The notes below the pieces were generated by a model. The model saw only the letters and a list, made by a program, of their open reading frames with translations. It made no database searches and was not told the origin of the DNA. Positions 62,658 to 62,696 of a DNA stretch of 62,696 bases are shown here, piece after piece. The stretch's first letter is position 1. Every line of letters starts with the position of its first letter. The stretch is from Chondrus crispus (lineage: Eukaryota > Rhodophyta > Florideophyceae > Gigartinales > Gigartinaceae), in assembly GCF_000350225.1 (NCBI RefSeq), contig NW_005179314.1, positions 8,767 to 71,462 on the forward strand. Direction: 5' to 3'. The position numbers were made by a program, and so were the translations under genes.

Positions 62658-62696
62658 ATAGAACTCTTTCGCTTGCTCGACGGTAACTGTTCCCTT

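Larger units (their letters stand above)
46796..62696 (-). mobile_element. Helitron relic (Rep + helicase), interrupted by LTR2 copies and Ty3-A; runs off the right edge
   Basis: Minus-strand blocks in correct Helitron order are Rep HUH region (62657-62208), Rep tyrosine motif (61952-61692), linker (61786-60947), helicase Walker A and B (60683-59928), a later helicase block (48257-47827) and helicase motif VI region (47077-46950). Two LTR2 copies, each with a target duplication, fall between blocks that fit together. Stops and frame changes occur throughout. The 5' TC end lies beyond the window. Confidence 0.8.

Overview
This window is eukaryotic nuclear DNA made almost entirely of transposable elements (TEs) stacked inside one another. 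The only host gene I can support is a tRNA-Gly(GCC) at 560-630 on the minus strand. The TE set includes pogo-like, PIF/Harbinger, hAT, Helitron, DIRS, Ty3/gypsy with a chromodomain, and LINE elements with a restriction-like endonuclease. Coding regions show no obvious introns. This fits a TE-rich compact protist or macroalgal genome, for example a red alga, but nothing here fixes the species.

Left part (1-21 kb). A near-complete LINE (L1, about 631-8305) begins just upstream of the tRNA-Gly gene. A complete pogo-like DNA transposon (811-3459, 28-bp terminal inverted repeats, TA target duplication) sits inside its ORF1. A second, decayed pogo-like element follows (8306-10745). Next come a decayed PIF/Harbinger transposase (10852-12250, plus) and its Myb-like partner gene (16568-17506, minus), with a Ty3 internal fragment (12251-14186) lying between two copies of an 83-bp target segment. 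A second DDE transposase relic (about 18827-21282, minus) is split by an LTR-like insertion (19558-20271).

Middle (21-46 kb). A decayed DIRS-type element (gag, RT, RNase H, tyrosine recombinase; about 21480-25660) abuts a second LINE copy (L2). L2 is cut by a hAT element (26893-36247), which is cut by a Ty3 element (30507-36129). A solo-LTR-like element (36883-37734) cuts L2 again. A second hAT copy (39290-43024) sits inside a minus-strand LTR relic. A third LINE relic (L3, about 43640-44580) and an unrecognised protein-like stretch follow.

Right part (46-62.7 kb). A decayed minus-strand Helitron (Rep plus helicase) runs from beyond the right edge down to about 46.8 kb. Two copies of one LTR family interrupt it (47139-47821, and 48291-48350 joined to 59144-59677). 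The second copy is split by a young 10.8-kb Ty3 element (48351-59143) with 632-bp LTRs, gag with a zinc knuckle, protease, RT, RNase H, integrase and a C-terminal chromodomain. Between pol and the 3' LTR it carries a 2.6-kb region with five 104-bp tandem repeats and a protein-like antisense ORF (57195-58121).

Target-site duplications and reading-frame continuity give several insertion orders: L1 then pogo; L2 then hAT-A then Ty3-B; Helitron then LTR2 then Ty3-A; LTR2 copy 3 then hAT-B. The most novel candidate is the antisense ORF of Ty3-A. The LINE next to the tRNA gene and the 83-bp duplication around the Ty3 fragment also deserve checking. All alignments were made by eye.
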